NCBI RefSeq assembly: GCF_000948395.1
Contig: NZ_JYFN01000008.1
Location: forward strand, 128,772-177,713
Direction of reading: 5' to 3'
Length of the DNA: 48,942 nt
Source of the DNA: Frankia torreyi
GTDB taxonomy: Bacteria > Actinomycetota > Actinomycetes > Frankiales > Frankiaceae
Under the pieces are notes generated by a model. It was not told where the DNA came from and did not search any database. It was given only the letters and a program-made list of their open reading frames with translations. Below, piece by piece: positions 18,791 to 27,719 of this stretch. The stretch's first letter is position 1, and each line of letters starts with the position of its first letter. The translations under genes were made by a program, and so were the position numbers.

Positions 18791-20272
18791 GTGACGCGCA
18801 TCGTCATTCTCGGTGGAGGGCCTGGCGGCTATGAAGCGGCGCTCGTGGCAGCGTCGCTGGGCGCGACGGTCACGGTCATCGACTCGGATGGGATCGGCGG
18901 CGCCTGTGTGCTCACCGACTGTGTTCCTTCCAAGACGCTGATCGCGACGTCGGAGACTATGACCAATCTCGCACTGGCGCCGGGGCTCGGTATCCGCCCG
19001 CACGGACTTGGTGCGGGGACCGAACCGGTGCTGCCCGCGGTGGCGTGGGGCATGCGAAGCGGCCTGGACGCGGGTGTCCCCCCGCTCACGCCGCCGGAGG
19101 TCGTCAGCGTCGATCCGGAACAGGTGTACGAAAGGGTCCGGGAACTCGCCAAGGCGCAGTCCCTGGACATCGAACGCCGCCTCGAGCGGGAAAAGGTCGA
19201 AGTGGTGCACGCGGCCGGCCGGCTGGTCGGGCCGCATGCGATCGAGACGAACACCGGTGAGACCTTCGTGGGCGACGTGATTCTTATCGCAACGGGGGCG
19301 AGCCCACGGGATCTTCCGACCGCCCGCCCGGACGGTGAACGCATCCTCACCTGGCGCCATCTCTACGATCTCAAGGAGATTCCGGAGCATCTGGTCGTCG
19401 TCGGCTCCGGCGTCACCGGCGCCGAGTTCGCCAGCGCCTACCGGGCGATGGGCGCCGAGGTCACCCTCGTCTCGTCCCGCGAACGGGTCCTGCCCGGCGA
19501 GGACCCGGACGCGGCGCGCGTCATCGAGGATGTGTTCGTGCGGCGCGGCATCGAGGTGCTCAACCGCTCGCGCGCCGCCTCGGTCCGCCGCATCGGCGAC
19601 GGCGTGATCGTTGAGCTCACCGACGGCCGCACCGTCACGGGAAGCCACGCTCTGATGGCAGTCGGGTCCGTTCCCCGCACGAAGGGGCTCGGCCTGACCG
19701 ATGTCGGTGTTCGCCTCGGTCCCGGCGGGCACGTGAACGTCGATCGAATGTCGCGCACCTCCGTGCCCGGCGTGTATGCGGCAGGCGACTGCACCGGCGT
19801 TCTGCCGCTCGCGTCGGTAGCCGCGATGCAGGGCCGGATAGCAATGTGGCATGCCCTCGGGGAGGCGGTGAGCCCGCTGCGACTCGGGACCGTCTCCTCC
19901 AACATCTTCACCGAGCCGGAGATCGCCACGGTCGGAGTCACCCAGGTGATGAAGGACACGGGTGCCGTCGCGGCAGAGGTGACCACTGTGCCACTCTCGC
20001 GTAATCCTCGCGCGAAGATGATGGGGATCGAGGACGGTTTCGTCAAACTGTTCTGCCGGCCGGGTAGCGGCAGTGTCCTCGGTGGTGTGATTGTCGCCCC
20101 GCGCGCGTCGGAGCTCATCCTTTCTGTCTCGCTAGCGGTCGAACATGGTCTCACCGTCGACCAGATCGCACATACCTTCTCCATCTACCCCTCGTTGTCC
20201 GGCTCGATCACCGAGGCCGCCAGGGTTCTGCGTCCTCGGGACTTCTTCGCGGGCTTCGACAGCGCAGGGTGA
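18791..20272 (+). CDS. lpdA: LpdA-type NAD(P)H-dependent flavoprotein (quinone reductase / disulfide reductase family)
   Basis: A 493-residue two-dinucleotide-binding-domain flavoprotein. FAD motif GGGPGGYEAA (8-17), redox-type segment GGACVLTDCVPSK with Cys39 and Cys44, NAD(P)H motif VVVGSGVTGAEF (about 201-212), the second FAD motif GVYAAGDCTG (about 327-336) and a dimerisation domain are all present. The whole chain, including PDGERILTWRHLYDL and SLSGSITEAARV, closely resembles mycobacterial LpdA (Rv3303c as I recall it), an NAD(P)H quinone reductase rather than a true lipoamide dehydrogenase. The C-terminal His-Glu dyad of lipoamide dehydrogenases is absent (YPSLSGS instead of HPTLSE). 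Here the CX4C pair is intact, which I recall being incomplete in the mycobacterial protein. GTG 18791 has GGGAGG five bases upstream and begins the beta-alpha-beta fold. Confidence 0.92.
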   Translation: MTRIVILGGGPGGYEAALVAASLGATVTVIDSDGIGGACVLTDCVPSKTLIATSETMTNLALAPGLGIRPHGLGAGTEPVLPAVAWGMRSGLDAGVPPLTPPEVVSVDPEQVYERVRELAKAQSLDIERRLEREKVEVVHAAGRLVGPHAIETNTGETFVGDVILIATGASPRDLPTARPDGERILTWRHLYDLKEIPEHLVVVGSGVTGAEFASAYRAMGAEVTLVSSRERVLPGEDPDAARVIEDVFVRRGIEVLNRSRAASVRRIGDGVIVELTDGRTVTGSHALMAVGSVPRTKGLGLTDVGVRLGPGGHVNVDRMSRTSVPGVYAAGDCTGVLPLASVAAMQGRIAMWHALGEAVSPLRLGTVSSNIFTEPEIATVGVTQVMKDTGAVAAEVTTVPLSRNPRAKMMGIEDGFVKLFCRPGSGSVLGGVIVAPRASELILSVSLAVEHGLTVDQIAHTFSIYPSLSGSITEAARVLRPRDFFAGFDSAG

Positions 20273-20749
20273 AACCGACCTCGGCCGGCGTCGACCTTCG
20301 GTGGAGTGATGGCCGCGGCGGCTCCGGCCGGCGCGTCATCGGCCGGCGCGTCACCGGCCTGCGTCAGCCGTGCTTCCGGCGAGCTACCCGTGGCAGGTGG
20401 CGCAGTGTATTCGTTTGCTGAATTCTGGAAGGCGAATGATCCGGGCGGAGGATCCGGCGGGGCAAAGGACGCTGATGCCCCGGATCCGGCTGCCGCGGCT
20501 GCGGCTGCGGGCGTGCCGAGGCCGGCATACTGGAATCGCCGTTCGTGCCCTGGGTGGCGGATCTCGACGCGAGTGACTGCCTACGGCTCGACGTACAGAT
20601 CGCGCGGGAGATCGCGCGCTGGGAGGCCGCCCGGCTGGTCATCCGGGCGAGCCCGGAAGGGCGCACATATCAGGTCGGCCCGGAGCGCCATGACCAGGAA
20701 TGATCAGTTGCGGGCGCCGATCAGGCGGGGAACCGAGCGGCGTCGATGG
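20273..20749. other. Intergenic region with possible gene relic
   Basis: 477 bp between convergent genes with no convincing CDS. In the plus frame ending at TGA 20703, the stretch 20476-20703 encodes peptide segments such as LDVQIAREIARWEAARLVI with amphipathic character, but there is no good start codon and stops occur upstream at 20473, 20434 and 20419. It may be the end of a decayed gene. A 13-bp direct repeat (ggccggcgcgtca) lies near 20322-20350. Confidence 0.5.
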
Positions 20750-21148
20750 CTACTCGTCATCTTCCTCATCGTGCGGCGGAAACACCGGTGGGAAGCCGTG
20801 TTGCTCCAGCCGCCGGTTCCGGAAGAATCCGCTGGTGGCGAAGCCCAGCCCCGCCCCGGCGACCAGGAGGAACGCGACCGTCGCCGCGCGGACGACCGCC
20901 CCGCCCGGAAGCAGGGCGAAGATCACGGCAAACGGCAGCATCAGAACGAAGGGGCGTGCCGCCTGCCGCATCCGCCAACCAGGGCCGGTCAGATCCCGGG
21001 AGATCCACGCGTTGTAGGTGGGAGGAAGCGTCCCACCGAGGAGATAGTGGACACGGCCCGTCAGCGGTGGCTGTTGCGCCACCGCCGGCGGCGCTGCCGT
21101 CCCCGTGTCCTGTCCGCGCACCGTTGCGCTGTCTTCACCGCCGTCCAT
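20750..21148 (-). CDS. DUF5313-like small membrane protein
   Basis: A 132-residue protein with a polar N-terminus, a conserved-looking central block (VHYLLGGTLPPTYNAWISRDLTG, written as two parts around 33-55), two hydrophobic helices at about 66-83 and 85-105, and a strongly acidic C-terminus (HDEEDDE). The layout, a G-G-LPP-Y-WI-DLT motif ahead of two helices, matches my memory of DUF5313 proteins found in actinobacteria, for which no function is known. It lies 59 bp downstream of accA3 on the same strand and could be the last gene of the acyl-CoA carboxylase operon. No catalytic motif is visible. Confidence 0.78.
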   Translation of the reverse strand: MDGGEDSATVRGQDTGTAAPPAVAQQPPLTGRVHYLLGGTLPPTYNAWISRDLTGPGWRMRQAARPFVLMLPFAVIFALLPGGAVVRAATVAFLLVAGAGLGFATSGFFRNRRLEQHGFPPVFPPHDEEDDE

Positions 21149-21207
21149 ACCCGCAGCTTACGAAGTCGACGGCCGGCAGGAAGACAGCCGACGGGCGGAG
21201 AGCCAGA

Positions 21208-22968
21208 TCAGTCCTTGATCTCACAGAGGACGGCACCACTTGTGACCACCGCACCTACGGCAGCGGCCAGACCGGTGACAGTGCCGCCGCGGTGAGCGTT
21301 GATCGGCTGCTCCATCTTCATCGCTTCCAGCACGATGATGAGGTCGCCGGCGGCGACCGTGTCGCCGTCGGCGACAGCAACCTTCACGATGGTGCCCTGC
21401 ATGGGACTGGTCAGGGCGTCACCGGTCACCTTGGCGGCCGCTGCGCCGCGGGCCGACCGTTTGGGCGCGGCGCCACGCGACGCGGTCGACGTCGAAGTGG
21501 CGCCGAGCCCGGCCGGCAGCACGACCTCGAGACGCTTGCCGCCCACCTCGACGATGACCGCCTCCCGCGGCTCGGGGGTGGTGTCGACGTCCGTGCCGCC
21601 GCTGAAGGCGGGGATGGTGTTGTCGAACTCGGTCTCGATCCAACGGTTGTGGATGCGGAACGGCTCCGCGGCGTCGTCGGGAGCGAAGGCCGGGTCCCGC
21701 ACGACCGCACGATGGAACGGCAGCGCCGTGGCCATGCCGTCGACAACCATCTCGTCCAGCGCGCGCCGGGCACGCTCCAGCGCCTCCTGGCGGGTGGCGC
21801 CGGTGACGATGAGCTTGGCGAGCAGGGAGTCGAAGGCGCCCCCGATCACGCTGCCGCTCTCGACTCCGGAGTCGAGACGCACGCCCGGACCGGCCGGTGA
21901 GACGAACGTGGTCACCGTTCCCGGAGCAGGAAGGAAGTTGCGGCCCGGGTCCTCACCGTTGATCCGGAACTCGATGGCGTGGCCGCGGGGAGCGGGGTCG
22001 GTGAAGTCGAGTGCCTCACCCTCCGCGATCCGGAACTGCGCGCGGACGAGGTCCACGCCGGACACCTCTTCGGTCACCGGGTGCTCGACCTGGAGCCGGG
22101 TGTTCACCTCGAGGAAGCTGATCATGCCGTCGCGGGCGACCAGGAATTCCACGGTCCCGGCGCCGACGTAGCCGGCCTTCTTGCAGATCGCCTTGGACGC
22201 CTCGTAGAGGGAGGTGAGCTGCTCCGCGGAGAGGAACGGCGCCGGCGCCTCCTCGACGAGCTTCTGGTACCGCCGCTGCAGCGAGCAGTCACGGGTGCCG
22301 ACGACGACGACGTTGCCGTGGCTGTCCGCGAGGACCTGCGTCTCCACGTGCCGGGGCTGGTCGAGGTAACGCTCCACGAAGCATTCGCCCCGGCCGAAGG
22401 CGGCGACCGCCTCCCGGACCGCGCTGTCGAACAGTTCGGGCAGTTCCTCCGTGGTCCAGGCGACCTTGAGCCCGCGGCCACCGCCGCCGAACGCGGCCTT
22501 GATGGCGACCGGCAGGCCGTACTGCTCGGCGAAGGCGACGACTTCATCGACGCCGGCGACGGGATCCGCGGTGCCCGGTGCGAGCGGCGCGCCGACGGCC
22601 AGCGCGATGTGGCGGGCCGCGGTCTTGTCCCCGAGGCGGCGAATGGCTTCGGGCGGCGGACCGATCCAGGTGAGGCCGGCACCGATCACAGCCTCGGCGA
22701 AATCCGCGTTCTCCGAGAGGAAGCCATAACCAGGATGAACCGCATCGGCCCCGGACGACTTGCAGGCATCGAGTATCTTGTCGATGCGTAGATAGGAGTC
22801 GCCAGGGGTCGTACCACCCAGCGCGAATGCCTCGTCGGCGACGCGCACGTGCAGTGCGTCGATGTCCGGTTCGGCGTATACTGCGACGCTCGTGTATCCG
22901 GCGTCGCGGCATGCACGGGCCACCCGAACCGCAATCTCTCCCCGGTTAGCAATGAGGATCTTACGCAC
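21208..22968 (-). CDS. accA3: Acyl-CoA carboxylase alpha subunit: biotin carboxylase plus BCCP
   Basis: A 586-residue bifunctional subunit. The biotin carboxylase (1-450) begins with [18 protein letters not shown], has the ATP-grasp loop FGGGGRGLK (160-168), catalytic region EFRINGEDP and [15 protein letters not shown] linker of about 60 residues, rich in Ala/Thr/Ser/Arg, leads to the carboxyl carrier domain with EAMKMEQP; Lys551 is the biotinylation site. It carboxylates biotin with ATP and bicarbonate and hands CO2 to the beta subunit AccD5. The start is GTG 22968 with GGGAGC upstream. It lies downstream of accD5 and accE on the same strand, and the biotin ligase gene is divergent just beyond accD5, giving a self-contained module. 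Confidence 0.95.
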   Translation of the reverse strand: MRKILIANRGEIAVRVARACRDAGYTSVAVYAEPDIDALHVRVADEAFALGGTTPGDSYLRIDKILDACKSSGADAVHPGYGFLSENADFAEAVIGAGLTWIGPPPEAIRRLGDKTAARHIALAVGAPLAPGTADPVAGVDEVVAFAEQYGLPVAIKAAFGGGGRGLKVAWTTEELPELFDSAVREAVAAFGRGECFVERYLDQPRHVETQVLADSHGNVVVVGTRDCSLQRRYQKLVEEAPAPFLSAEQLTSLYEASKAICKKAGYVGAGTVEFLVARDGMISFLEVNTRLQVEHPVTEEVSGVDLVRAQFRIAEGEALDFTDPAPRGHAIEFRINGEDPGRNFLPAPGTVTTFVSPAGPGVRLDSGVESGSVIGGAFDSLLAKLIVTGATRQEALERARRALDEMVVDGMATALPFHRAVVRDPAFAPDDAAEPFRIHNRWIETEFDNTIPAFSGGTDVDTTPEPREAVIVEVGGKRLEVVLPAGLGATSTSTASRGAAPKRSARGAAAAKVTGDALTSPMQGTIVKVAVADGDTVAAGDLIIVLEAMKMEQPINAHRGGTVTGLAAAVGAVVTSGAVLCEIKD

Positions 22969-23084
22969 GTTGCTCCCGTCCTCGTCCGGCCTGCCTGAAG
23001 TCTAGGCGAGTCGGGCCGCACAGTTCGCTCTCGTTGTGCCCGGATGTGATGCCACAGACATCCCGGCGTCATCTATCTGTTCGG

Positions 23085-23336
23085 TTACCAGCCAGCCCGG
23101 GTGCGTACACCCGGGCTCATCCCGGAGCGTCGCCACGAACCCGCTCCGGTGGCGAGTGGGCGACGCAGTGCCTGAGTGGGATCCGCCCAGGCCGAGCGGA
23201 CGGGAGACGGACTTTCCACCGGGACCGCGCGGGCTGCCAGAAGCGCGACCACCGCGGCAATCTCTTCGGGTGTCGCGTTCCCACGGATCAAACGCAGCCG
23301 GGGCGGGCTGGCCTGTCCGTCGTCGTCCTGGGTCAC
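23085..23336 (-). CDS. accE: Acyl-CoA carboxylase epsilon subunit
   Basis: A short 83-residue ORF with GTG start at 23336 and a strong GAGGAGAGG ribosome-binding site. It has the hallmarks of the actinobacterial AccE/PccE epsilon subunit: a polar N-terminus, LRLIRGNATPEEIAAVVALLAAR (split at 14-36) forming a helix, SAWADP (48-53) and a C-terminal GSWRRSGMSPG (66-76). Epsilon subunits stimulate carboxylase activity by bridging alpha and beta subunits. Position between accD5 and accA3 is the expected place. No maf gene follows it, unlike the mycobacterial order as I recall it. Confidence 0.9.
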   Translation of the reverse strand: MTQDDDGQASPPRLRLIRGNATPEEIAAVVALLAARAVPVESPSPVRSAWADPTQALRRPLATGAGSWRRSGMSPGVRTRAGW

Positions 23337-23482
23337 GGTCCTCTCCTCACTCGACTTCCGGCCACGCGCCGTGCGCGGCCTGCCGTCCATCGTCGTCCCT
23401 CGTCGCTCGTCGCGTCGCTCGTCCAGCGGGTGCGCACGTGGGAAGCGGACCGACTGCGTGCCGGCGAGAGTCCGGGGCCGAA

Positions 23483-25078
23483 CTACAGCGGGATGTTGCC
23501 GTGCTTCTTCGGCGGCAGGGACTCGCGCTTGGTACGCAGCAGGCGCAGGGCCCGAATGATCTCTCGGCGAGTCTCGGACGGGTTGATCACCGCGTCGAGG
23601 TACCCACGTTCCGCCGCGATGTACGGAGTCGCGAAGTGATCGTTGTAGTCCTGGATGAGCTCCGCCCGGCGGCTTTCCGGGGACTCGGCCTTGGCCAGGT
23701 CGCGCCGGTAGATGATGTTCACAGCCCCGCGGGCACCCATGACGGCGATCTCGGCGGTCGGCCAGGCGAGGTTGATGTCGGCCCGTAGATGCTTCGACCC
23801 CATCACGTCGTACGCGCCGCCATACGCCTTCCGGGTAATGACGGTGACCTTGGGAACGGTCGCCTCGGCGTAGGCATAGATCAGCTTGGCGCCTCGACGG
23901 ATGATCCCGTTCCATTCCTGGGAGGTACCGGGCAGGAAGCCGGGCACGTCGACCAGGGTCAGCACCGGGATGTTGAAGGCGTCGCAGGTCCGGACGAAAC
24001 GGGCGGCCTTCTCGCTGGCGTCGATGTCGAGGGTGCCGGCGAACTGCATCGGCTGGTTCGCCACGACCCCGACCGATCGGCCGTCCACCCGCCCGAAGCC
24101 GACGATCAGGTTCTGGGCGAACTGAGCGTGGACCTCGAGGAAGTCCCCGTCGTCGACCAGACGCTCGATGATCTGGTGCATGTCGTACGGGGTGTTCGGA
24201 GAGTCCGGGATGAAGGTGTCGAGCTCGGGATCGATCTCGGCGGCCGGATCGTCCACCTCGTCGTAGCTCGGGGCGTCGTCGAGGTTGTTCGACGGCAGGA
24301 ACGACAGCAGCGCCCGCGCGAGCTCCAGGCACTCCGTCTCGTCGGCGGCCTGGAAGTGCGCGACTCCGCTGCGTGAGTTGTGGGTGGCGGCGCCACCCAG
24401 CTCCTCCATCCCGACGTCCTCGCCGGTGACCTCTTTGATGACGTCCGGGCCGGTGATGAACATGTGGCTGGTCTGGTCGACCATCAGCGTGAAGTCCGTG
24501 ATCGCCGGGGAGTACACGGCGCCGCCGGCGCACGGGCCCATGATCAGAGAAAGCTGTGGGACGACGCCCGAGGCCATGACGTTCCGATAGAAGATCTCGC
24601 CGTAGAGGCCGAGCGAGACGACGCCCTCCTGGATGCGAGCCCCGCCGGAGTCGTTGATGCCGACGACCGGGCAGCCGGTCTTCAGCGCCAGATCCATGAT
24701 CTTGACGATCTTCTCGCCGAAGACCTCGCCGAGGCTCCCCCCGAAGACCGTGAAGTCCTGGCTGAACACGCAGATCTGGCGGCCGTCGACCGTGCCGTAC
24801 CCGGTCACCACGCCGTCGCCGTACGGACGGTTGGCCTGGACGCCGAAGTCGTGCGCCCGGTGCCGCGCGAACGCGTCGGTCTCCACGAACGAGCCCGGGT
24901 CGAGGAAGGCCTCGATCCGCTCACGCGCGGTCATCTTGCCCTTGGCGTGCTGGGCGTCTACCGCCCGCTGAGACCCGGCATGGACCGCGTCTTCGTTCAC
25001 GCGCCGCAGTTGAGCAAGTCGCCCTGCGGTGGTGTGCGGGTCGGGAGCAGAATCCTCGGCGGACGCGGGAAGAGCCAT
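23483..25078 (-). CDS. accD5: Propionyl/acetyl-CoA carboxylase beta subunit (carboxyltransferase)
   Basis: A 531-residue carboxyltransferase with two crotonase-fold halves. Oxyanion-hole segments are GGARIQEG (145-152) in the first half and [11 protein letters not shown] (420-430) in the second; the length equals Streptomyces PccB. Asp424 falls at the position that in PccB (Asp422) favours propionyl-CoA, while Ile or Cys there widens acyl choice. The product would be methylmalonyl-CoA, with malonyl-CoA as a possible second product. It starts at ATG 25078, with only a weak ribosome-binding site. It is the first gene of the operon and is divergent from birA across 301 bp. Confidence 0.95.
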   Translation of the reverse strand: MALPASAEDSAPDPHTTAGRLAQLRRVNEDAVHAGSQRAVDAQHAKGKMTARERIEAFLDPGSFVETDAFARHRAHDFGVQANRPYGDGVVTGYGTVDGRQICVFSQDFTVFGGSLGEVFGEKIVKIMDLALKTGCPVVGINDSGGARIQEGVVSLGLYGEIFYRNVMASGVVPQLSLIMGPCAGGAVYSPAITDFTLMVDQTSHMFITGPDVIKEVTGEDVGMEELGGAATHNSRSGVAHFQAADETECLELARALLSFLPSNNLDDAPSYDEVDDPAAEIDPELDTFIPDSPNTPYDMHQIIERLVDDGDFLEVHAQFAQNLIVGFGRVDGRSVGVVANQPMQFAGTLDIDASEKAARFVRTCDAFNIPVLTLVDVPGFLPGTSQEWNGIIRRGAKLIYAYAEATVPKVTVITRKAYGGAYDVMGSKHLRADINLAWPTAEIAVMGARGAVNIIYRRDLAKAESPESRRAELIQDYNDHFATPYIAAERGYLDAVINPSETRREIIRALRLLRTKRESLPPKKHGNIPL

Positions 25079-25379
25079 AGGCCGCAGCGTACGACCCCTG
25101 TGGGCTCACGTGCGCGACTGTTGTGGAGTTGATCTCATCGATTCGCCGGAATCTGGGGCTCGCCTCCGGTGGGCCGTATCGAAGGTCACAGCACCCCACT
25201 TCTGGTACCCCCGGTCGGGTAGTCGGAGCGCCCAGCACGTCGTCGCACTGGCCGACTCGTGGCATCCGGCGCAGATCGGACGGAGTGAGCTTCGTCTCGC
25301 ATCGTCCGGACCACAGTGGTGCCGATGCGCGCCCGGCGCCTGCGCGAGCGGGGCGGACCGCTCTGGCAGGCTGTCTGGC
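25079..25379. promoter_or_regulatory. Divergent accD5-birA intergenic region
   Basis: 301 bp that must hold both promoters. I see no clear -35/-10 pair, BirA-type operator or strong inverted repeat. Several frames stay open across it but only as antisense or out-of-phase shadows. The birA protein has no DNA-binding domain, so BirA itself is not expected to act here. Confidence 0.45.
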
Positions 25380-26330
25380 GTGAGCTCGACGCCGGACTCC
25401 GCTTCCGCGCAACCGCCCCAGAATTCAGCCGTGCCAGCCGTCGATGCCTTCCGAGGCCGGTCACCGAGCGCGGCTGGCGACCGGGGTCCCCTCGATGCCG
25501 CGCGGCTGACGGCCGCCGCGGCGGCGGCCGGGCTGGACCTGACCGTGATCCAGGAGATCGACTCGACCAACGCGGCCCTGGCCCGGATCGCGCGGGGGGA
25601 GACCAGCGATCCGGCTCTGGTCGGGCTCTCGCGGCAGTGGCGCGAGAGCCCGGGGCCCGGCCTCGCCCCCCTCGGTCGCGCCCCCCTCGGTCGCGGTCTG
25701 GTCCTCGCCGCGGAACGGCAGACCGCCGGGCGTGGGCGTCTCGACCGCTCCTGGGTGTCCCGACCAGGCGCCGGTCTGACCGTCTCCCTGCTCATCCGGC
25801 CGCGGACCGCGGTTTCCCGGCTCGGCTGGCTGCCGATGGTCGTCGGGACGTCGCTGGTTTCCACGGTCCGAGCCGTCGCCGGAGTGCCCGCCGTTCTCAA
25901 GTGGCCCAACGACGTCCTGGCCGAGGGCGGGAAGCTTGCCGGCATTCTGGTGGAGGTCGTTCCGGTGCCGGCGTCCGCGCCCTCGGTGGTCATCGGATTC
26001 GGGCTCAACGTCAACGCGGAACCGGACGAGTTGCCCGACCGGTCCACGAGCCTGCTGCTCACCGGCGCACACCCGGCCGCCCTGGACCGGACCGAGCTAC
26101 TCGCGCGGATCCTCGACGGGCTCGTCAACGCGCTCGCCGCCTGGGAGGCCGATCCCCAGGCGGCCCGCGCCGCCTACCTGGCGGTGTGCGCGACGATCGG
26201 CCGGGAGGTCCGCGTCGAGCTCCCGGACGGCTCGGCCGACACCGGCAGGGCAACGGATGTCGATCTCGAGGGACGGCTTGTGGTGGCCGGTCGTGCTTAC
26301 AGCGCCGGGGACGTCGTCCACCTGCGGTGA
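25380..26330 (+). CDS. birA: Biotin--[acetyl-CoA-carboxylase] ligase
   Basis: A 316-residue BirA without the N-terminal winged helix, hence a group I enzyme with no repressor role. It makes biotinyl-AMP and transfers biotin to the AccA3 Lys in this window. Motifs are EIDSTNAALAR (59-69), the biotin/AMP loop GRGRLDRSW (117-125), LKWPNDVL (173-180) with the catalytic Lys region KLAGILVE (185-192) and a C-terminal SH3-like cap (about 270-316). A 15-bp duplication gives APLGRAPLGR (96-105), just before the core. GTG 25380 is picked because the Ser/Pro-rich leader begins there; the exact start is uncertain and could be slightly further in. It is followed after 66 bp by a membrane PH protein. Confidence 0.93.
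   Translation: MSSTPDSASAQPPQNSAVPAVDAFRGRSPSAAGDRGPLDAARLTAAAAAAGLDLTVIQEIDSTNAALARIARGETSDPALVGLSRQWRESPGPGLAPLGRAPLGRGLVLAAERQTAGRGRLDRSWVSRPGAGLTVSLLIRPRTAVSRLGWLPMVVGTSLVSTVRAVAGVPAVLKWPNDVLAEGGKLAGILVEVVPVPASAPSVVIGFGLNVNAEPDELPDRSTSLLLTGAHPAALDRTELLARILDGLVNALAAWEADPQAARAAYLAVCATIGREVRVELPDGSADTGRATDVDLEGRLVVAGRAYSAGDVVHLR
25665..25694. repeat. 15-bp direct duplication in birA
   Basis: Two perfect adjacent copies of gcccccctcggtcgc insert APLGR twice just before the biotin-binding domain. Confidence 0.93.
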
Positions 26331-26396
26331 CCGGCGAGGAGGGCGTGTTCCGACCGCCTGCCGACGGCCGGTGACGGACCCGGGTGTGGCCTGTCG

Positions 26397-26930
26397 GTGC
26401 CGGATGCGACGATCGTCACCGTGGCGTTCCCCGACGACATCCTCACCCAGGACGAAGAGGTTGTCCTGCATCTGCACCCGCACTGGGTCAGCCTGATCGT
26501 TCCGGCGCTCTGGACGGTGGTGGCTCTCGTCTTCGCGGTGCTGGGCGTCTTCTTCGCGCCCGGTGGCGTGCTGCAGAAACCCGTCCAGTACCTGGTGCTG
26601 CTCCTCGCTCTCGGCGCGATCGCCTACCTCGGGGCGCTGCCCTGGCTGCGCCAGCTCACCACCCACTACGTCGTCACCAGCCACCGGCTCGTGATCCGGG
26701 AAGGCCTGATCACCCGCGCCGGGCGGGACATCCCGCTCGCCTGGCTGGTCGGTGCGACGGTGCAGCAGAACGTCATCGACCGCATGCTGGGGTCGGGCAG
26801 TCTGATCGTCGAGACGGCCGGTCAGCGCGGCCGGGTCGTTCTGGCGTGCATGCCGCACGCGGAGCGGGTCCAGGAGACCCTCGCGGAGCTCTCGGCGCCG
26901 TACCGGCCGCGGAGCTACCCCGACTACTGA
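26397..26930 (+). CDS. Membrane protein with bacterial PH domain (bPH2/DUF304)
   Basis: A 177-residue protein starting at GTG 26397. Two hydrophobic helices (about 31-54 and 64-84) precede a bPH2 domain from about 90 onwards. The block THYVVTSHRLVIREGLITRAGRDIPL (split near 88-113) is the diagnostic start of DUF304, followed by VQQNVIDRMLGSGSLIVETAG. The protein is probably cytoplasm-facing at the inner leaflet. The name Rv3278c comes to mind for the equivalent next to birA in mycobacteria. No enzymatic residues are seen. The N-terminus MPDATIVTVAFPDDILTQDEEVVLHLHPHW is typical of the family, which supports this start. Confidence 0.85.
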   Translation: MPDATIVTVAFPDDILTQDEEVVLHLHPHWVSLIVPALWTVVALVFAVLGVFFAPGGVLQKPVQYLVLLLALGAIAYLGALPWLRQLTTHYVVTSHRLVIREGLITRAGRDIPLAWLVGATVQQNVIDRMLGSGSLIVETAGQRGRVVLACMPHAERVQETLAELSAPYRPRSYPDY

Positions 26931-26965
26931 GACCACCTCGCCGACCACCTCGCCACAGGTGTTCC

Positions 26966-27676
26966 TCAGATCGGGTCGTACTCGCGCCACCAGGCCAGGA
27001 GCCGGCCCGCATCGGGATCCTCGGTGGCGAAGCCGATCAGCTCGTCGTCCACGGTCCAGAACACCGCGAACCGGCCCGCTGCGGCCGAGCAGAGGAAGGT
27101 GCCGCGGCGCCGCGCGCTGTGGGCCCAGCGTTCGACGCTGGTCTGACCCCGGGCGCAGTCCCCGGCGTCGGTGAGCTCCGCCGACCGACGTGCGACGTCG
27201 CCCCGCAGCGCAGCGGCGTCCCGGTACCGGAGGACCGACAGCCGTGCCGGCGCCGGGGCCTCGGTTGCGACCCCGGGTGCGCAGGTCAGCGCCGCCGCCA
27301 CCCCGTCGCCGTCACGGGAGGCGGCCCGGCAGTCGGTGACCGCGAACGGCCGTAGCGAGGCCAGCAACCGGGCGTCCGCCGGATCGAGCGTCACGCTCGG
27401 CGCCGGGCTCCCGACCGTGCCGCCGCCGGAGCGGCCGGAACTCGAACCGGCGGTGCTCGGGGCGGGCCGGACGGTCGTGGCGTGATCCGAGCCGCCGCTC
27501 ACCAGCAGCCCGACGGCGACGCCCGCACCGATGACGATCGCGCCGGCGAGGCCGCCCACAACGGCTCGCCGCCGGCCGCCACCGGTGCCCGCAGCGCGGT
27601 GATCCCCGCCCTCGACCGGCGCCCCCCCCGGGTCGTCGACCGGTTCCGGCGAGGTGCTCTCGTCGGAATCCTGCAT
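26966..27676 (-). CDS. Single-pass membrane protein with four-Cys outer domain (paralogue A)
   Basis: A 236-residue protein of unknown function. A short polar N-terminus with an RRR stop-transfer signal, one membrane helix (about 38-60), a Ser/Gly/Pro-rich stalk (61-100) and a globular outer domain (about 100-236). The domain has four Cys at 116, 132, 174 and 196, then FWTVDDELIGF (206-216) and the end WWREYDPI (229-236). Two downstream paralogues share this layout with closely matched spacing, so two disulfides are likely. ATG 27676 is chosen over GTG 27703 because GGGAGG precedes it. It is the last of three tandem genes on this strand. No motif indicates an enzyme; a sensor or wall-binding role is possible. 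Confidence 0.8.
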   Translation of the reverse strand: MQDSDESTSPEPVDDPGGAPVEGGDHRAAGTGGGRRRAVVGGLAGAIVIGAGVAVGLLVSGGSDHATTVRPAPSTAGSSSGRSGGGTVGSPAPSVTLDPADARLLASLRPFAVTDCRAASRDGDGVAAALTCAPGVATEAPAPARLSVLRYRDAAALRGDVARRSAELTDAGDCARGQTSVERWAHSARRRGTFLCSAAAGRFAVFWTVDDELIGFATEDPDAGRLLAWWREYDPI

Positions 27677-27719
27677 GCGGCCCGCCCTCCCGAACCCTGT
27701 CACTCGGCGACGCTGTCAA

